Source: Candidatus Omnitrophota bacterium
GTDB taxonomy: Bacteria; Ratteibacteria; UBA8468; B48-G9; JAFGKM01
DNA: 5,875 nt
Reading direction: 5' to 3'
Assembly: GCA_023819365.1 (NCBI GenBank)
Contig: JAMWBP010000048.1
Coordinates: 1 to 5,875 of the forward strand
Below are positions 5,541 through 5,875 of the stretch, in pieces. The notes under the pieces were generated by a model. The model searched no databases, was not told the DNA's origin, and saw only the letters and a list, made by a program, of their open reading frames with translations. Numbering within the stretch: the stretch's first letter is position 1; each line of letters opens with the position of its first letter. The translations under genes and the position numbers were made by a program.

Positions 5541-5624
5541 GAAAAGCAGAAAGGGACACCCCTCACCCATACCCTCTCCCCCCAATGGGAGAGGGAACAG
5601 TGAGGGGGAGATTACGAAAAGCAG
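5541..5624. mobile_element. MITE-like palindromic element with 9-bp direct repeats
   Basis: A 66-bp palindromic unit (5550-5615) lies between two copies of GAAAAGCAG (5541-5549 and 5616-5624), which look like a target-site duplication. The hairpin has an inner stem CCCTCTCCC/GGGAGAGGG (5572-5580 with 5587-5595, 6-nt loop) and an outer stem CCCCTCAC/GTGAGGGG (5559-5566 with 5600-5607). An asymmetric internal loop separates them. The CCCTCACCC...CCCTCTCCC pattern recalls a palindrome seen dispersed in many bacterial genomes. It encodes no protein and lies between two tRNA genes. Movement by a transposase acting in trans is inference. Confidence 0.65.
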
Positions 5625-5633
5625 TGGTTAGTA

Positions 5634-5756
5634 TTTAGAGTTTGAGGTTTTGAGTTTGTTTTTGGTGTGCGGGGTTAGTTTAATGGTAAAACATCAGCCT
5701 TCCAAGCTGGTTATACGGGTTCGATTCCCGTACCCCGCTTGAGTTAAAACTCTAAA
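5634..5756. repeat. Inverted low-complexity words flanking tRNA-Gly
   Basis: TTTAGAGTTT (5634-5643) recurs inverted as AAACTCTAAA (5747-5756). Around both copies are degenerate GTTTAG/GTTTTG-type words (5628-5659 and 5744-5772) that read alike when one side is reversed. They enclose tRNA-Gly. The origin is unknown; such words may be decayed interspersed repeats. Confidence 0.5.
5669..5739 (+). tRNA. tRNA-Gly (anticodon TCC)
   Basis: This is a 71-nt tRNA. The acceptor stem GCGGGGT (5669-5675) pairs with ACCCCGC (5732-5738), with discriminator T5739, usual for bacterial tRNA-Gly. The anticodon stem TCAGC/GCTGG holds loop CTTCCAA with TCC at 5701-5703, reading GGA/GGG codons. The T arm is CGGGT-TCGATTC-CCG-like and intact. 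CCA is not encoded. Confidence 0.96.
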
Positions 5757-5786
5757 CACGAAACACTAAACTATAAAGGAAAATAT

Positions 5787-5875
5787 ATGGATAATGTAAA
5801 GGTAGAAGTAATAGAAAAGTCAGCACTGGGAAGAGAACTTTCTTTTGTTGTGGATAAGGATACAGTTAAGAAAGA
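5787..5875 (+). CDS. tig: Probable trigger factor, N-terminal fragment, runs off the window
   Basis: Only 29 codons and two bases are present. The peptide starts MDNVKVEVIEKSALGRELSF and continues VVDKDTVKK. This matches the start of the trigger factor ribosome-binding domain, whose family pattern is roughly 'MKVxVEExSxxxRxLxVEVPxExVxKE'. Trigger factor is the ribosome-bound chaperone and prolyl isomerase that meets nascent chains at the exit tunnel. Its diagnostic ribosome-docking loop (GFRxGKxP) would lie beyond the window, so the call rests on the first strand-and-turn pattern only. AAAGGA lies about 7 bp before the ATG. The gene follows tRNA-Gly by 47 bp on the same strand and may share its transcript. 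Confidence 0.75.
   Translation, partial: MDNVKVEVIEKSALGRELSFVVDKDTVKK

Noticed and set aside
5367..5603. Plus-strand reading frame with GTG start running through tRNA-Tyr
   Set aside because: It covers the whole tRNA-Tyr and half of the palindromic element; its openness is a by-product of those structures.

Overview
The window is AT-rich and gene-dense. It looks like the chromosome of an uncultivated bacterium; I cannot name the species. Three things suggest a candidate phylum such as Omnitrophota or a relative of the PVC group: a family 9 glycosyltransferase with a Cys/His N-terminal extension, a URO-D-like methyltransferase paired with a ROK sugar kinase, and decayed 'TTTAGAGTTT' words around a tRNA. 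This assignment is inference.

Left part, minus strand (1-1373): the start of a family 9 glycosyltransferase gene runs off the left edge. It sits 2 bp behind fmt (methionyl-tRNA formyltransferase). Upstream of fmt lie 294 bp with no supportable gene.

Middle part, minus strand (1374-5075). In transcription order it begins with tsaE (tRNA t6A ATPase), then a URO-D/MtaA-like protein with an unusual Lys-rich tail, then a ROK sugar kinase. These three overlap one another (35 bp and 4 bp), so they form one operon. After a 69-bp gap comes a second cluster: a minimal nucleotidyltransferase (MNT), a 9-codon mini-ORF, mntA and hepT. All of its junctions are 4-bp ATGA overlaps. It is a HEPN/MNT toxin-antitoxin module with an extra MNT protein.

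Right part, plus strand (5076-5875): a region devoted to translation and transcription machinery. It holds a probable 6S RNA, a perfect 15-bp inverted repeat, tRNA-Tyr(GTA), a palindromic MITE-like element with 9-bp direct repeats, tRNA-Gly(TCC), and the start of a probable trigger factor gene that runs off the right edge.

The most striking structure is the junction at 5082-5112. One near-palindromic block supplies a sigma70-type promoter in each direction: rightward to the 6S RNA and leftward to tsaE. Each has a 17-bp spacer. The leftward one predicts a transcript starting at the tsaE ATG, that is, a leaderless mRNA, and tsaE indeed has no Shine-Dalgarno sequence.
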